From the NCBI RefSeq assembly GCF_004210375.1, contig NC_134828.1:25288400-25352399 (forward strand): a stretch of DNA of 64,000 bases, given 5' to 3'. The translations under genes and the position numbers were made by a program. The notes under the pieces were generated by a model. The model worked only from the letters and a program-made list of their open reading frames with translations. It was not told the origin of the DNA and did no database searches. The DNA comes from Tachypleus tridentatus. Its lineage: Eukaryota > Arthropoda > Merostomata > Xiphosura > Limulidae. This document shows, in pieces, positions 25,917 to 40,900 of this stretch (the stretch's first letter is position 1; each line of letters starts with the position of its first letter).

Positions 25917-28900
25917 TTAAAAATTAGGTTTGTATTTCTTCACCTCCACCATTAAGTGGTGAATATTGATGAGTTCACTCCGAATGGGAAGGTTCTTGAA
26001 AGGATTATGGGATAGAACCTTGTGAAAACGATGGTAGTACTGGATCAGTTGAGTTAATGCCACCTGTTTATAAAAACAAACAAACCATGAGGTATGCATG
26101 GAGTAATGTTAAATAATGTTGAAGTTACTATTAATAAACACACTAACCTGTAAGATGTTGGTTCCATTTTTGAAGTTTGTGAAGGATTTCATGATGTCTT
26201 TGTTGATGTCATCAAGAGAAGCTTTCCAGCCACAGTTGAAAGAACGTACAAGATGGGCAACTCTTTCTACAAATATTAATGACAGTTTTATTGTGAGTGG
26301 AGGGTAGGTTCTCAAAGTATGAGAGCAGGCATGGGGGTATTATGATCACTGGAAACATCTCTTACATTTTACTAGTCAACACACATGCTCACAGTCAAGG
26401 GAAATAACGCACATTTTATACTTTGTTATAGCTAACCTGTATAAAAATTTATTCTTTACTTCTACCTCACAAGAAGCAATGAAACTAGTTGATTTGACTA
26501 GGTGAGAAAGAATTTTCAAAGCAAACTATAGAATGTGAAAATCATTTTTCACACTAACAACTTAAGCTTTCCTACTGGCTTTGTTTGGTCTTAGACTAAA
26601 CACACACATTGAGTAACTTTTGTTTATAGTCCTTACGATGTATTTATATATTTCTCTAGTATAACTATTTCTCCCTTCTAAATTCAGAAGGAACTTTTTC
26701 TTATTTAGTGTCAATGTCTCCATCAGACAGAAAAGGCTTAAATTTTGAGATTCCTTCTTCTAATGTTTTTATGTTGCATTTATTAACATGAACACATGAC
26801 TGACCTACACTAAACTTCCACAAGCCTTAACCCAAGAATTACAATCAGTTAACTTACTTTCTTCTTTCGATAAGTGTTCAGGTTGGCCTCTCTCCAAGTA
26901 GTTCTCGCACATCTTCACAAAACTGATGAGCCCTCCAAAGTGGGGAGACAGAATTTCTTCCACATACTCATGTGTTCGTGCATTCAGTAATTCCTTGAAA
27001 CTTTCAGACTCTTTGGAGTCTTCACGAGTTCGCTCCTCAGATTTAAAAAAACAGAAAAAGTTCTTGCTAGGTCCTGTAACCAATACTACCTTTGTTTGAA
27101 GTGACAGAAAATCATATTATAATTTAGTATTATTTATAGAACCAGGGTTGCTTTTTTAGCCTAAAGTACTCCATTTGTAAGATATTATGAATCCTTACAC
27201 TGAAGCAATTTATAAAATTATTTCTTAAAGCTGGTAACATTCCATTTAATTACTTACAATAAAAATAGAAATAACCAAGGATATTTGGAGGACCCGATGG
27301 ATAACATTGGTGTAAAATTTGTTAAGAAATCCTGCCAGACATATGATATAACTATTATCTTTAACTTACTAAGAGCACACTGAGCATCATATCATAGTTG
27401 TTGATGAGAAAAACCAGCTGTTCTTTGCGACCAGGAAACTCTGCTGCCATTCGGAGAATGAAGTTTTCCACTTCTCCTTGTAGTCCTCCCAGAAGCCGAG
27501 TGACTTGTTCGCTGGGGAAATTTTCGTTTATTCCAACGAGTGCAGCAGAAAATTCAGCATATCTTCTTGTGATCTACATGAGAATAAAACAGTTTCCATG
27601 CTTTCTGTTTAAGACTGGAACAACATTGTCAACAAGAAATCCAAAACTTTTAAGTTTGGATAAATCAGGATGTGTTTGAGCCTGTTGTTGAACTGTATTG
27701 AGAGAACTGATTTGTACTAGAAAGCATAGTACAAACAGGCCAATTTAATTTTAAAATCATACATTTCAATCTGGGTAGGTGTTGATTTTTGAATGGCATT
27801 CAGAGTAACTTACCATAACCTTGTACACAGGTGTAAGGATTTGGAATTTTAACCAAAGCCCACTTACTGGTCACTTTAGACAAACTTCAAAGCTAGCAAC
27901 ACAAGAAAACCATAACCCTGAGGAAATAGGTCAATTCATTTGACCAACAATATTGGAGAACCAATGTTTACTGTAAATTTAAAAAGCCTTTATACATATA
28001 CTAAAGTCTGCAGAATTTTTCCAAAGTTTTTTGTGAATTTAAGAAGTAAATTTGCATGAGTAATAAAAGCAACTGATACCTCTTCACATAGTACATGACT
28101 CTTTGTTAGTGAAAAAGGTGAAGCCTCAGTTCATTATTCAACCATATATTTCAGACAAGGTAACAGCTCGGCATTTTCTGTTGGTTATAAATAATCCAAC
28201 ACCACGTATCAGGAAGAATGGCTGGTGGAGGTGGCTTGGAGTTAATAAATTTAGATTTGCTAAAGTCAGTCATTAAAAACACCCTCAGAAGATCATATAA
28301 GAGCAAAGATGAAACCTTGATGTTGAAATTAACATTTAAATAATATAAAACAATTTATAGCTCCATGTTTTAATGACATACATTGATAATAATAAATACA
28401 ACTATTTTAAAAATATTGTTACATGCGCAATTTGGAACTCCCATAGGTATAAAACTAATAGAATTTTCTTTCAATCTTCACCATCCCCAAAGAAAAATAG
28501 CCAGTCCAACCCTCTTGGGCTACTCTTTAGTAATGTATATTAAGACTGACTGTCACATTATAATCATGACTGGTTTCAATTCCACAGACTGTGGATTTAG
28601 TGACCTAACCCCCAGGCCCACAAATGTGATTGTGTCACACACTTAATTCTACTGTTGAAATTTTAAGATACCATGTTACTTCCACAACAGTAGCATGGGG
28701 GAAAAAAATACAATAAAAAAAATTATTACATTATATGACACATAGACCAGGTCTGTACTAGTGACTGGCATATCAGAAGGCACATTCTATTTAAACCTCT
28801 AATGTATACATAACAGGAAAAAAGTCAAAACACTTACATAATGAGGCCGCAAGTCAAACGACCCAAATTTTTGTGGGTCACAGTCCCGGACACTCTGGAT

Positions 28901-31900
28901 ATTTAACTGCAAGATGTACTCAAACCTTGGCCAAAAGATCTGCAGCAAAGCTTCCCAGTACCTTGAGAATCAGCAATTTAATTGATGTTATATTTTCTCT
29001 TTCCTAGTAAAAAGCAGAAACTGCAAACACTAAAACAGAGGCTAAATATTTAATTATGGGCTAATAAAAGACATGGTTTATATTCAAGAGGTACCTAAAT
29101 GATTTTTAAGACCACAATGACAATAGAGATTAATAAACATATTTCTATATTTTTGAGAGTAGATTCTCAATAAAGATGAACTTCTCTCAAAGTAAACAAT
29201 CTTTTATGACAATATTTGTTTTCAAATTTTTCTCCAACAGCTCAACTAAAATTTATAGTCTTAGGTTCTACAAACTAGAGTTAACATCAGTCATCATGCA
29301 AAAAACAAACATCTACTCACTTATCCAATGCAGGGACAGCCCTTTTGTGCATCAGTAGTTGGTAACGATGAATAATGTGGATACACAAGAACAAAGCAAT
29401 AGAGTCGTAACAATCTTGTACATAAACGTCAATGTGTTTCTAAACAAGAAAGAAAACTTCAAACAAACTCTTTAATATGAAGTCAAGTTTCTGTTAAAAA
29501 AGTAACTGTGTTAAAATGACACAATAAATAGGCTTAACATTCATAATAATAAAAAATCACACTAGACCACAGATATTTTTTTTACTTGTTCTTCTAAATT
29601 ACTCCACTGTGAATGTTATATTTTTACCACCTGAATCTCTTCAAGGTGTTACTGCATAAGCAGTGTAAACCCCTAACTAATTTGCAGAAATATGCAGTAA
29701 AACATGTGTGATAATGAATATGAGACCCACTGATTTCATTGTTTCATACTGCACATCAAGTAGTAATATCTTGAATGTTGTTTTAAATATAATTAAAAAA
29801 AAGAAATCTGAAAAAAATAAGTCTAAAAACAAACATATTCACATATTTAAAACTTTAATAAGGTCATCAATGGCTTCCACTTAAACAAACTATATGATAA
29901 AGGTTATGTTATTTAGTGTATTAATTAATACAACAGCCTGTATTTGATCTGTTTGAAAAGCAAGGAGGATGTATGGATAGATATTACAAGTTGTATCACC
30001 AACAGACATCTGAAGAACATTACATTTATACACTTTGAGCCTAATAACAGAGTTTACTAAACAGCACTCACCATAAACATGGTTAGAGTTTTACCTATCA
30101 CTGCATGAAATAGATCCTGTGCCCCTGTCCCACTAACCATAAAGAATTCTGTCAGAAAGAGATATTCTCTGCATGCATTGTCCACTAAAGCATACTGCTG
30201 GCTACGAAAGAGACACTCAAATGTGTACTGAAAAAAAAAAAAAGACTTAAGCAGCTTGTTTCAAAGAATGATACATGAAACAAATATATAATTAGGTTGT
30301 AAATTATTTAATATGTTTATAATTTTAGTTTGGTTCTTAAGGTACGTTTATTATTTAAAATAATAACTTAGGTGTTAACCGAACAATGAGAGATATAATC
30401 CAAGTCCCACAGCAGCTTATGACTGTTAAGGCAAATTAGATTTGGGGCTGATTTTACCTGACAACACCTATTTCTTGTCCAGGAAGGCAGCTAGTTAACA
30501 CTACCAAACACTTCAGCTACTTTTTTTTTTTTTTTTGTCAACTAATAATGGAATTGACCATCACAAATTTCCCAAGAGTTAAAAGAGCGAGCACATTTGA
30601 CAAAGAGGCTTTAAACCCACAACTTATAGACCGAGTCAAGTTCCTAACCATTAGGCAAAATATATTATTACCAGAATCGTATCATTAACAACACATTTAT
30701 AATGAATAACAACCAAATATTGACCATAAAAATAATTTAAATTAAAAAGAAGGAAACACATCACAATCAAAACATTACTAATAATATTTTTGTAACAAAT
30801 ACAAGATCATGGTAGAGTTATGTCTCTAACTTTTTTTTTTCTGATTTTATTACAATGTAAGCAACTAGTTTGGGGATACAAATAAGACTGAAAAACAATA
30901 TATGTACAGACTTTATACTGTTTTAAATTATACACACAAAAAACAGACATTTAATACTTAGAGTATTTGTTTCGTCATAAAAACTGAATTAATTCTAAAC
31001 TCCAAACAAACTCCAATGACTTTACAGCAATTTCTATTTTGAAAACATCCAGCATATTAAAAAAAAAAAAAAACATACAGCAGACTCTGAAACCAATTTG
31101 TTTGGTTCTTGGTCAATTAGTCATGCCCAACTTAGAAATACGAATAATAACAGAGCTGACTTTACTACTGGAAGGCAGTTTGATGTTGTTTTTACATGGT
31201 AATACAACTAATCATTCTTATGACAGTAAGTATTTTTTTTTGTACCTTAGTTTCATTTTTTTGGGCCGTATGAGGTACCAAAATTGGACTTTCGAGATCA
31301 GTGGTCAGTATGTTTCCACGATCACCAAGAGTAAAAGTAGTGGCCTTGTTCTTTAATGAAGGTTTGGTGGAGAAGATACTTGAGAACAGTTAAAGTCACA
31401 CTACATACTAGAACCTATACCACACAGTTTAACACTTCAAAAAATAACTAGAAAATTTTACCACAAATGAAATACTTCAACTTCTTGTTCAGTGTAAAAC
31501 ACCATGAAACTTGGTTGCAGATAATCGTAAACACTCCACATAAAATAAAATAAACTACAGTTGAATTTAATCTAGCTCACGCCAAAACAGCTATTACACG
31601 ACGTAACACAAATTTTGTTCCTGGGTAGTATGTGTTATTTCCTAATTGCTTATGTTGTAAAAGTACAGAAAATGTCCATTATTCCCTTCAAACTTTGCAT
31701 TTGTGAACTGGATAATGAAATTTAGAAATTAACCTATTTTATATGTAAAAACAGGCAAATTTGCACATTTTCATTTACATAAGGTTTGAATAAAACAACA
31801 TATGAATCAAGATTTACATGTATTAAAACTAAAGTTATAGAAAAATAAACAATGTTTAAAAGTGAGTAGTTTTTCAAGATTTTCAATTGTAACGTAAATC

Positions 31901-34900
31901 GCTTTCACGTATCAGCCCCCAAATATAGTCTCCCATCATGTTTTTGTTGTACGCTCCTTGGTAGCAATGTTCAAAGTCCAGTATATCTCAGTGTAAGCAT
32001 TCGCCTTGCTCCTCCGAGTATGCTCCTATGTTCTTGAATTTGTCAAGATGAGCTTTAAGGACATGGACTTTCAGGGACATCCTGCAGCCCACTGTGCCAT
32101 AGTTCTTCACCAGAGCCTCTACCGGTTCCACATAATATTTGGCCTTTTGATTGCCCAAGAAGCCCCTAACTACTGCGACAAAGCTGCCCCAAGCTTTTTT
32201 TTCCTTCCTTCTGAGCTTCTTGTGGAATTCAATGCACTCCAGGATCTTTATTTATGGTCCAATGAACACACCAGCTTTGACTTTTGCCTCAGACAGCTTA
32301 GGGAAGAAGTCTCAAAAGGTACTTGAAGGCTGCAGACTCCTTATCAAGAGCTGTGACAAATTGTTTCATAAGACTCAATTTTATGTACAATGGTGGGAAC
32401 AACACCTTCTAGTGGTCCACTGGTGGCTCACACTTAACATTGTGCCTCCCCACAGAGAACTCGGTCAGTTGTGATAAACTGGTCACATACATAGCAGAAT
32501 GCATCTTTAGAATGCTTGCAGCTTCTTGATGCCATCTCTGACAAAATCAGATAGGTCTGTGTGTTCACTTGGGCAGCTGGAACTAAACTGAAGTGGTGAG
32601 TGGTGAATAGCCCCTATATATATATATATTACTATGGAAAGTTCTAGAAAATTCTAAAAGGTTCTTGAAAATTCTCATAAGATATACAACATTTCAGAAA
32701 ATTCTTATAAGCTTGAGAAAATTCCTTAACAACTACTCAGCACTGAATCTACCTAAAATGTTCTGGAAAATGAGTAAATTTGAAAATTTCATTACCCAGG
32801 TGACAAAAGAGACAAACATGTCTTTTCCACTTACTTTAGGCATAAGCAACTGGGAAATAACACTTTCTGCCCAGGAACAAGAAGAAGTAAAAATTTTGTT
32901 ACATAGTGTAATTCAAGTCACTGATAATGTAAATAGTTTCAACCACAATTAAGCCCGTTTTATTATACTCAACTTCATGAACCCTAGTATTAACAAAAGG
33001 ACCTCTTAGACATTGGAAACAATAGACATAGTAAGTTTGGAGGTAGGAATATATTCACTTTTACTTTCACTCAATGTTTTTATAACTATTAATGTAGTAC
33101 TTTTTCACAAAGGCTGTAGTAACTCAACCAGCTCCAGAACCAAACCAGAGGCTAATTTACTGGTCTGTAAGTTCTTCTGAATGAAGAATGACACAAGTTC
33201 AGGTTAAATAAGTATGTGATAAACATTAATAATAAACAAACAATCAGATGTTAAAATAAGTATTGTAACTAAACATCACAAATATAATTCTGATATGTAG
33301 TAATTTAAATTAGCTGACAAGAAATTAAAAGTTCCCACCAAAACACTTGTTTTCCAATTAGCCTGGTAAGCCCTGGTAATGGGTAAAAGGCCTCATCAGC
33401 AGTGGATACAGCAAATACGATGTGGGTTACATATTATTATATTCTTCTCTGCTTTCAATTTTGAGTTATTATTCTGACTTAAATAAAATGTAACAAACAA
33501 CCATTAAGAAACCAAGTTTTTCTGTCATTTTTTTAGTATTCAGTACATAAATTTCAAATAAAATGGTTGAGAACTAAAGGATATTTTTCCTTGCAGTGTC
33601 TTCTACTCCCATTAAGTCATCCTTGTCAGCAGTTTCTTCAAACTGTCAACCAAAAAATTAAACTAAGTTGTACATGCTGATTAGGTCACCACATCTAAGT
33701 AAGCCATTAATACTTAAAATAGGAAATATTAGTATATTCTAATTCATCAGAATATCTATCAAGTTTGCAGGTCCTAAAAATAATTTACATTTTATGAATT
33801 TATTAACCCTTTCCAGCCTGGTGTCCACTTCTGCATTAGCATCATAACAATGCTAATGTCATAAATGTCATCACATCTGGAATACAACAGATCTTCGTGG
33901 TGCAACATAAACACTGAAAACTTTTTAACCTAAGTAACATTTTCTGGGGGGAGTAACTACTTTAACAAAGCTGTAAGCTTTGTAATAAACCCACAACTAC
34001 TAACCTGAAAGCCAGGTTTCATATGGATACTTGTTGGTATTAAAACAAGTCACTGACCTTAAGTTACTATGTGCTAGTCCACTTTGCTTAAAGAAACTTT
34101 GAAATATCTCACCTATCATTAAAATATAAATAGATTATACTTATCTTACTATATATCTAGTGATAAGATATCTTACTATATATCTAGTGATAAGATATCT
34201 TACTATATATCTAGTGATAAGAATTATCCCTATCATCCTTATAGATATTACGGACAGCTGTATTCTGCCAAATTTAAAAACTGACACCAAATATATGGAT
34301 AAAGGGCACATAGATCATAAGAAAGAAAACAAACAATCCTAACTGTCAGGATATATAAATATAATTTTGTTTGCTTTACAACCATGGATAGTTGTAAAAT
34401 AAAAGAGACTGAATTAAATTTTATAGTTTTTGACTAAACCAATTTAAAAAATTCAAGGTTTTCAAACTTTTAAGCTGGAAATGAGCAAAAAACATGTCCA
34501 AAAACCACTAACTTCTGACATGCTAACTAGTTTTACCTGTAGAGAAAAGTCAAAATATTTAAACTACTAAAATAAAATATACACTTCTGTGGGCAAAAAA
34601 TAAGTCCTAACATTTCAATTACAGTCGTGTAATTTAAATGATACATGTTGGTAGTTCAGAAAGGTTTAAAACTTAATAATGAGATTTGCTTTTGAAAAAA
34701 AAAACACAAGATAATGATTAGAAAGTGTCAAAGAACTGAAAAAAATAATACAAAGAAATATTGGCTTCTCCTTAAAACCAAAAGTGATAGTTCTTACAGG
34801 TGTATTTTAAAACAAAATTCTGCTATATCACTTCTCAATGAACTTTAATTCTATTAACAAAATTTTGACCTGAGCCTAAACTCTGCACTAGCTGAGATAA

Positions 34901-37900
34901 TATAAAATTTATTTCAAACTAATATATCCTCTAACTTGTAGTCATATTTTAGGAACAAGTAAAAGAAAAATTCTGAATACTAAACACATTACATTATTGT
35001 ATATGAATGTTACTCTTTTAGCACTGACAATGATTATACTTACCTGCAGTTTCATTAGTCTAGTGGTGTAACTCTTAAAATATGAAAAGTATATCTTGGA
35101 CATCGTGTCAACATACTCGTCTCGAATCTCCCGTGCCACCTCTCTTTCATGAGTCATCAAAAACTGGTAGAAAAACTTAAACTTCAGCATTGTATCTTGT
35201 GTTACCTGGTAGTTTGTCATTGGTTTACGGAAGGAATAGATTCTTTGTAACAGGTACTCTCGAATTTTGGATAATGCCTGAAACAAGAATTAAAATCAGA
35301 ACTTCTCCATCTTACTACATAGTATAATCATAACGAGAAACCAAGTAATCCAAGTGCTTTCAAAAACATAAAACTTCACTCTTCATGGGTGAATTGAAAA
35401 TGAGGTGTAAGGTGTGAAAATATTTTATCTTTAGTAAAACTGAAGAAGCCCACCATGCCAAAGTTAAAAAGAAATACAAAAAGATGCAAAACAAATGGTT
35501 TCAGGTGTAAGGTGAAACAGGAATAAGATCTAGTTTCAGATGTAAGACAAGATAAGTACAAGGTCTGGTTCAGATGTAAGGTGATATAGGAACAAGGCCT
35601 GGTTTCAGGTTTGTAATGCAGTAGAGAAATACGGTCTAGTTTCAGGTATGAGGTGAGACGAGAATAAGGTCTGATTTCAGGTGTAAGACAAGATAAGTAC
35701 AAGGTCTGGTTCAGGTGTAAGGTAAGACAAGTATAAAGCCTAGTTTCAGGTGTAAGGTGATATAGAAATAAGGCCTGGTTCAGGTGTAAGACAAGATATG
35801 AATAAGGCTTGGTTTCAGATGTAAGACTAGACAGGAATAAGCCTGGTTCCAGATGTATGGCGAGATATGAATAAGGCTTGGTTTCAGATGTAAGACGAGA
35901 CAGGAATAAGCCTAGTTCCAGGTGTATGGCGAGATATGAATAAGGCTTGGTTTCAGATGTAAGATGAGACAAAAATAAGGCCTGGTTTAGGGTGTAAGGC
36001 AAGATGAGAATAGGATAAAAAAGAAAATGATAGAAATACAAATAATTAGTAAAACAAGGAAGACTTAAAGAACGTTTGTTACTTTTAAGCTTCCAAACAT
36101 CACTAAAGATCACCACTAACTTTCAAAGTCTCCACATATAGCAAATCCCCTTTTGAAAAACAAAGGTTTGCCTATCAAAAACAGTCAAGTAACTCAGTTC
36201 CTTCTTTTTTATCCAATCTTATACCTTAATGTTGATTCCTCAGTCAAAACAATCTATCTGTATAAATAAGAAATAAGAATCAACCTAATGATGATTACTC
36301 TAATTAAATAAACTGTTCTTACCTAAAAAAAGATGACAGCATACTGTTTCAGCAGTTGGTTAGTACCAATTGGTACTACAGATAAATAACATCAAAGGTG
36401 AAGGAAAATACTGTTGCAGACATTCAATAATTATCATTCTACCAAACATACAGTTTCCTAAATTTATCCTAACATTAGTACAGAAAGAAGTTAAGCTCAA
36501 GATGCTCGAATATGTACTGGTCGAAGAGTTCAAACTAGTTCTTATCACAATGTCTTCTTCCTAACCAAGAACAATCAGGATAGAAATATTTGACGTGTTA
36601 TCTTTCAGAACCTCATTACACACTCCAGAAAAACACAATACAGCAATCACTATTTTTCACACAACTGTATTTCAGTTCCACTACATTCACTGAAAAGTAA
36701 GAACTGTCTACAATATTATTATTTATATTGTTTCCCAAAGTTAATTCTGTGCCATCATACACGGTGCACTGATGAAAAACTGATCAGGAATACATTACAC
36801 ATGGAGAGATTTCCAGAAGGGTATTCTGTAAATTTCAACCAAATTTTTGGTTGTATTTATAGGTGGAACTAAATAATAAAATATTTTTAAACCTATATTT
36901 ATGGTGTTTAAACCTTTATAACTGAACACAGAATCAATAAGGTCAAACTTGTAATAAACTTTCCTTCATTAATCATTCAAGCTGTCCTTAAATTCTATAT
37001 TCAGAATATTTAAACCTCTAGCGTTAAATGAGTTTGTGTTTTACATTAGTAATTGTTAACTTCAATAATTAAGATAAACACTTTCAGTATAATTACTGCC
37101 ACCTAATCATAACCTTACTTCTATGAATGAACAGTAATATTTTTCACTTGGTTATCTCTCCTTACCTTGAACTTCAATTTATCAAGTATGTCTCGTACAT
37201 CTTGGCAAGAGTAAACTTCCTTGAAAGATTGTTCTTTTACAAAGGATATTTTATGATCCAACACATAGAGTTGTTCAAGAAAGTCCTTTTCAACTACAGG
37301 TGTCTCTAAAATGTGACTTCGCACACACACAAAAACAAATTATACATAAGTTTATCTTTATAAACAGTTACAAATCTTCCCAAAATAGCTCACTTTTGGT
37401 AAGCAATTCTAGCCTGAAAACCATCATGTAAACCTTTCAAAAAACATTCATCACACCAACTTTAGAATACTTTCTTTCATGAGCAATAAATAAACAATAA
37501 ATTTGAGTAAAATCTTACTGAATATAAAAACATGCAATCTATCTTGAGATAAAGAAATATACCAAAATGTACCACATACTTTATTCTAATTAATCTAGGT
37601 TTTCCAACAGAAAACATGAATACAAAAACTAAGAAAGTTTTTATTAGAAAAGTATATATATTTACATACTTCCACATAATTTTAAAGAACAGTAAGGTTT
37701 CTGGTCCAGATAATATTTTCCTATGGGTTTTGAAGGTTAAGAAGATGTGAGCCACTTGCTACTATTATTTGTAAATCCTTGAACAATGGGCAATTACCAG
37801 AGGGTTGGAAGATGGCTAACGTAATTTTTTTTAATTGATAAAAATTGTTCCAGTAATTATTGGCCTATTAGACTTACATCACTTGTGTGAAAAATTCTGG

Positions 37901-40900
37901 AAAGTCTAATAAAAGATGCTTTGCAAAATAATTTTAAAAAAGTTTAAAATTTCATTGTGTTGTCAAAACAGAAAATCCTTTGACATTCTTTGAAAAAATA
38001 TATATTTGTAGTTGAGGGTTTGATTGTAAATTTAGTATATCACAATTTTCAGAAATCATTTGAGAAAGTGTCATATGAAAGCCTTGTGAAAATAATTATT
38101 TTTTACAGGTGTGAGAGCTGAATTGGTTAAATGGATAGAAAAGTGACTGGATGAAAGAAAGCAGAAGGTTGTTCTAAATGAAGGTCAGTCAAACTGAATT
38201 ACTGTCATAAGTGGGGCACCTAAAGACTCAGTATTAGGACCTTTGCTCCAATTCACATTGATGACTCAGATGAAGGAATAGTCAATAAACTACTTAAATA
38301 ATTTAAAAAGGCTTATAATGGGGTGAATAATTTATGGGACACCCTGTATAACAAACATGGATTGCATTTAGTGGCAAGTGGATTTTAATTATAATAAATA
38401 CAATCCATGTTTGTTATACAGGGTGTCCAATAAATTATTCACCCCATTATAAGCATTTTTAAATTCTCTATTATATTAGTTATCTTAAAACGGTTTGAGA
38501 CAATTAATAACACACAAGAAGTTTTTGTTTTAATAAAGGAAATTATGTAAACTACCACAGTTCAGTCAATAATTCAGTAAACTTCCACATGAGCCCCATT
38601 GGTAGCACTCAGAATATCAGGGCAGATGTTTACTGAATTATTGACTGAACTTTGGTGGTTTACACAATTAAAACAAAAATTTCATGAGTCATTATTGATT
38701 GCTGCAAACATTTTAAGATAGCTCATATAATAGAGAATTTATAAATGTTTATAATGGGGTGAATAATTTATGGACACCCTATACTTTAAAAATCCACCAA
38801 GGACTGTAACAAATTTTAAATATGGACCTTAATATTGAATACGTATTCTCATTTTAATTTATAATTTTAGTTTTTAAATGTTTGAGGTATTTACATGTAG
38901 ATGACTAAACAAGTATTATTAAATTTCAATAACTCATTAACAAATTTTATGAGTAATCCTTTTTGATGAAAAATTTTAATAAAATGTTTTAAATCCTAAA
39001 TAGCTTTGAAAAACATTAACACACTTACTTTATTAAAACATCAGGAACCACTATGTCATCCACAAACTGACTTAGTTCACCTCGAATTGCCTAAAATTAA
39101 AGAAACTATTATTTTCCATTTGAAACTTTTTAAGAACAGATAAACTATTAGATGAAACATTACACTCTAGGAAACATTTTTCAATTTTCAGGCAAAAACC
39201 TGAACCTAATTGTTTTATTTAGTAAAAACAGTTCTCTAAACTTGTGTTATAATATTCTTATCAATAATTCTATAACAGAACATTCCCCCTAATTATAACA
39301 TTTCATCAGCTTTATAATTCCCCATTCTATATATATTAAATTGTATAGTATTATTTACACAATATATGTTCAAACAGTCAATGACCACTAGCCTAACATA
39401 TTCGCTTTTGGAGTGTCAAAGCACACACTTGTGCAGGATTGGTGAGCAAATAAACCTGATCGTAAGATGTTCTTGCAATAATTTCATCACATAATATATA
39501 CACACGCACGCACATATTGTTTGAGTGTGTGTTTATAACACCTATTAAAACAGGCACATCCATATGTATGTTTCAGAAACTGAATGAGGAAAACTTTCAC
39601 AAAATACATAAACATTCCTTATGTATAATTCTTACGAACTTATAGCTTGTCATACAGATGTAATGATAAAATACATGAGCTATAAATAAAATTAGACTAA
39701 AAATAAATTGCTTGCCACACCAATAAAAACCTATTCAATTTCTTAAATTATTTGACAACAATTAGTGTAAAATCACCTTTTAAAATTACCAAAGAAATTT
39801 TGATATCAGAATTTAAAAATCACTGAACACATCATAAAACACTATTTAAAAGTTTAAAACAAAAATTACTTAGCTCCACATCCAAAGGAAAACATGTAAG
39901 GATATCTCTTCAATACTATTAGCAATGACTATAGATATGTATACACATGTGATTAATAAAAACTAATTATTTCTTAAAAAATAAAACCTATACAAACGTA
40001 TATAAGGTTGTACAGTACTTTCAGTAATAAAAATTAAATGCAAAATATACAATAGCCTCAAAAAACAGAGACGGAGAAACAACTTTTTACGTTTTATGGT
40101 TGACAAAACAAGTATTACTCATACAAGAAAAACTAAAATGTTTTAGTATTAAAATAATTTCACTCTGACTGACCTGTCGATTTTTGAGTCTAATATTCAT
40201 GGACACTGACTGTTCTTGCAGTGTTAAAATCTCATGACTAATACTACCTAGGTCTTCTTGGAATGTTCTCAGCATCTGTTCCATTCTCTGTAAATGAAAA
40301 CAAGTTAAAACACCAGAAAGTCTTCACCCATAGTTCTCAGATTAATTTTTGCATCCATATTTCTCCTGATTTTACTATTTTATATTCAGAAAAATTGAAC
40401 AAAGGCAGTCTCTGAAACACAATTTAACAATTTATATAGAGCTTTATCTTGTGGGTGCACTTAGAATGAAATATAAAAAATTAACAAAAGGTCTTTTGGT
40501 AAAACAATTATTGCACCAAATGGTTTGTTTCTGTTACCTCTTACAAGGACAAAGTGTGGACTTCATTTTAATTAACAATGCTTTTAGAGTGAAAACACAC
40601 TCACCTCAAGTATTCCATCACAGGCTGCAATTTGGTTGTGAAGACTAGCAATGTTCTGACTTTCTTGTATGTCTGTACGTTAAGTTGTTAAGAGGTATAC
40701 ACAGCAAGACTGATAAAATTACATGCCCATACAACATGATTCACTTTAATACAAAAAACTGACAATAAAGGTCTCTTTGCTGTAATTTAAAAAAATTAAT
40801 CTATGGACTAAATTAAGTTTGAATGTTTATTCAAAGTGACCATGTCAGTTAGAATAGTTGGTAGATTAACGCAAAAATGGGATGACAGTATGAAACATTT

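Noticed and set aside
26858-27073. VPS52 exon extended to an acceptor at 27073 (adding GPSKNFFCFFKSE)
   Set aside because: The acceptor at 27035 has a better pyrimidine tract and gives the conserved LLERTREDSKE junction. The extension has no counterpart in the family.
32006-32474. Plus-strand frames of 106 and 107 codons
   Set aside because: They are antisense shadows of the decayed repetitive gene whose protein motifs read on the minus strand.
35376-36116. 246-codon open frame on the minus strand
   Set aside because: It is produced by a tandem repeat whose double unit is 69 bp. There is no domain, and it lies inside a VPS52 intron.
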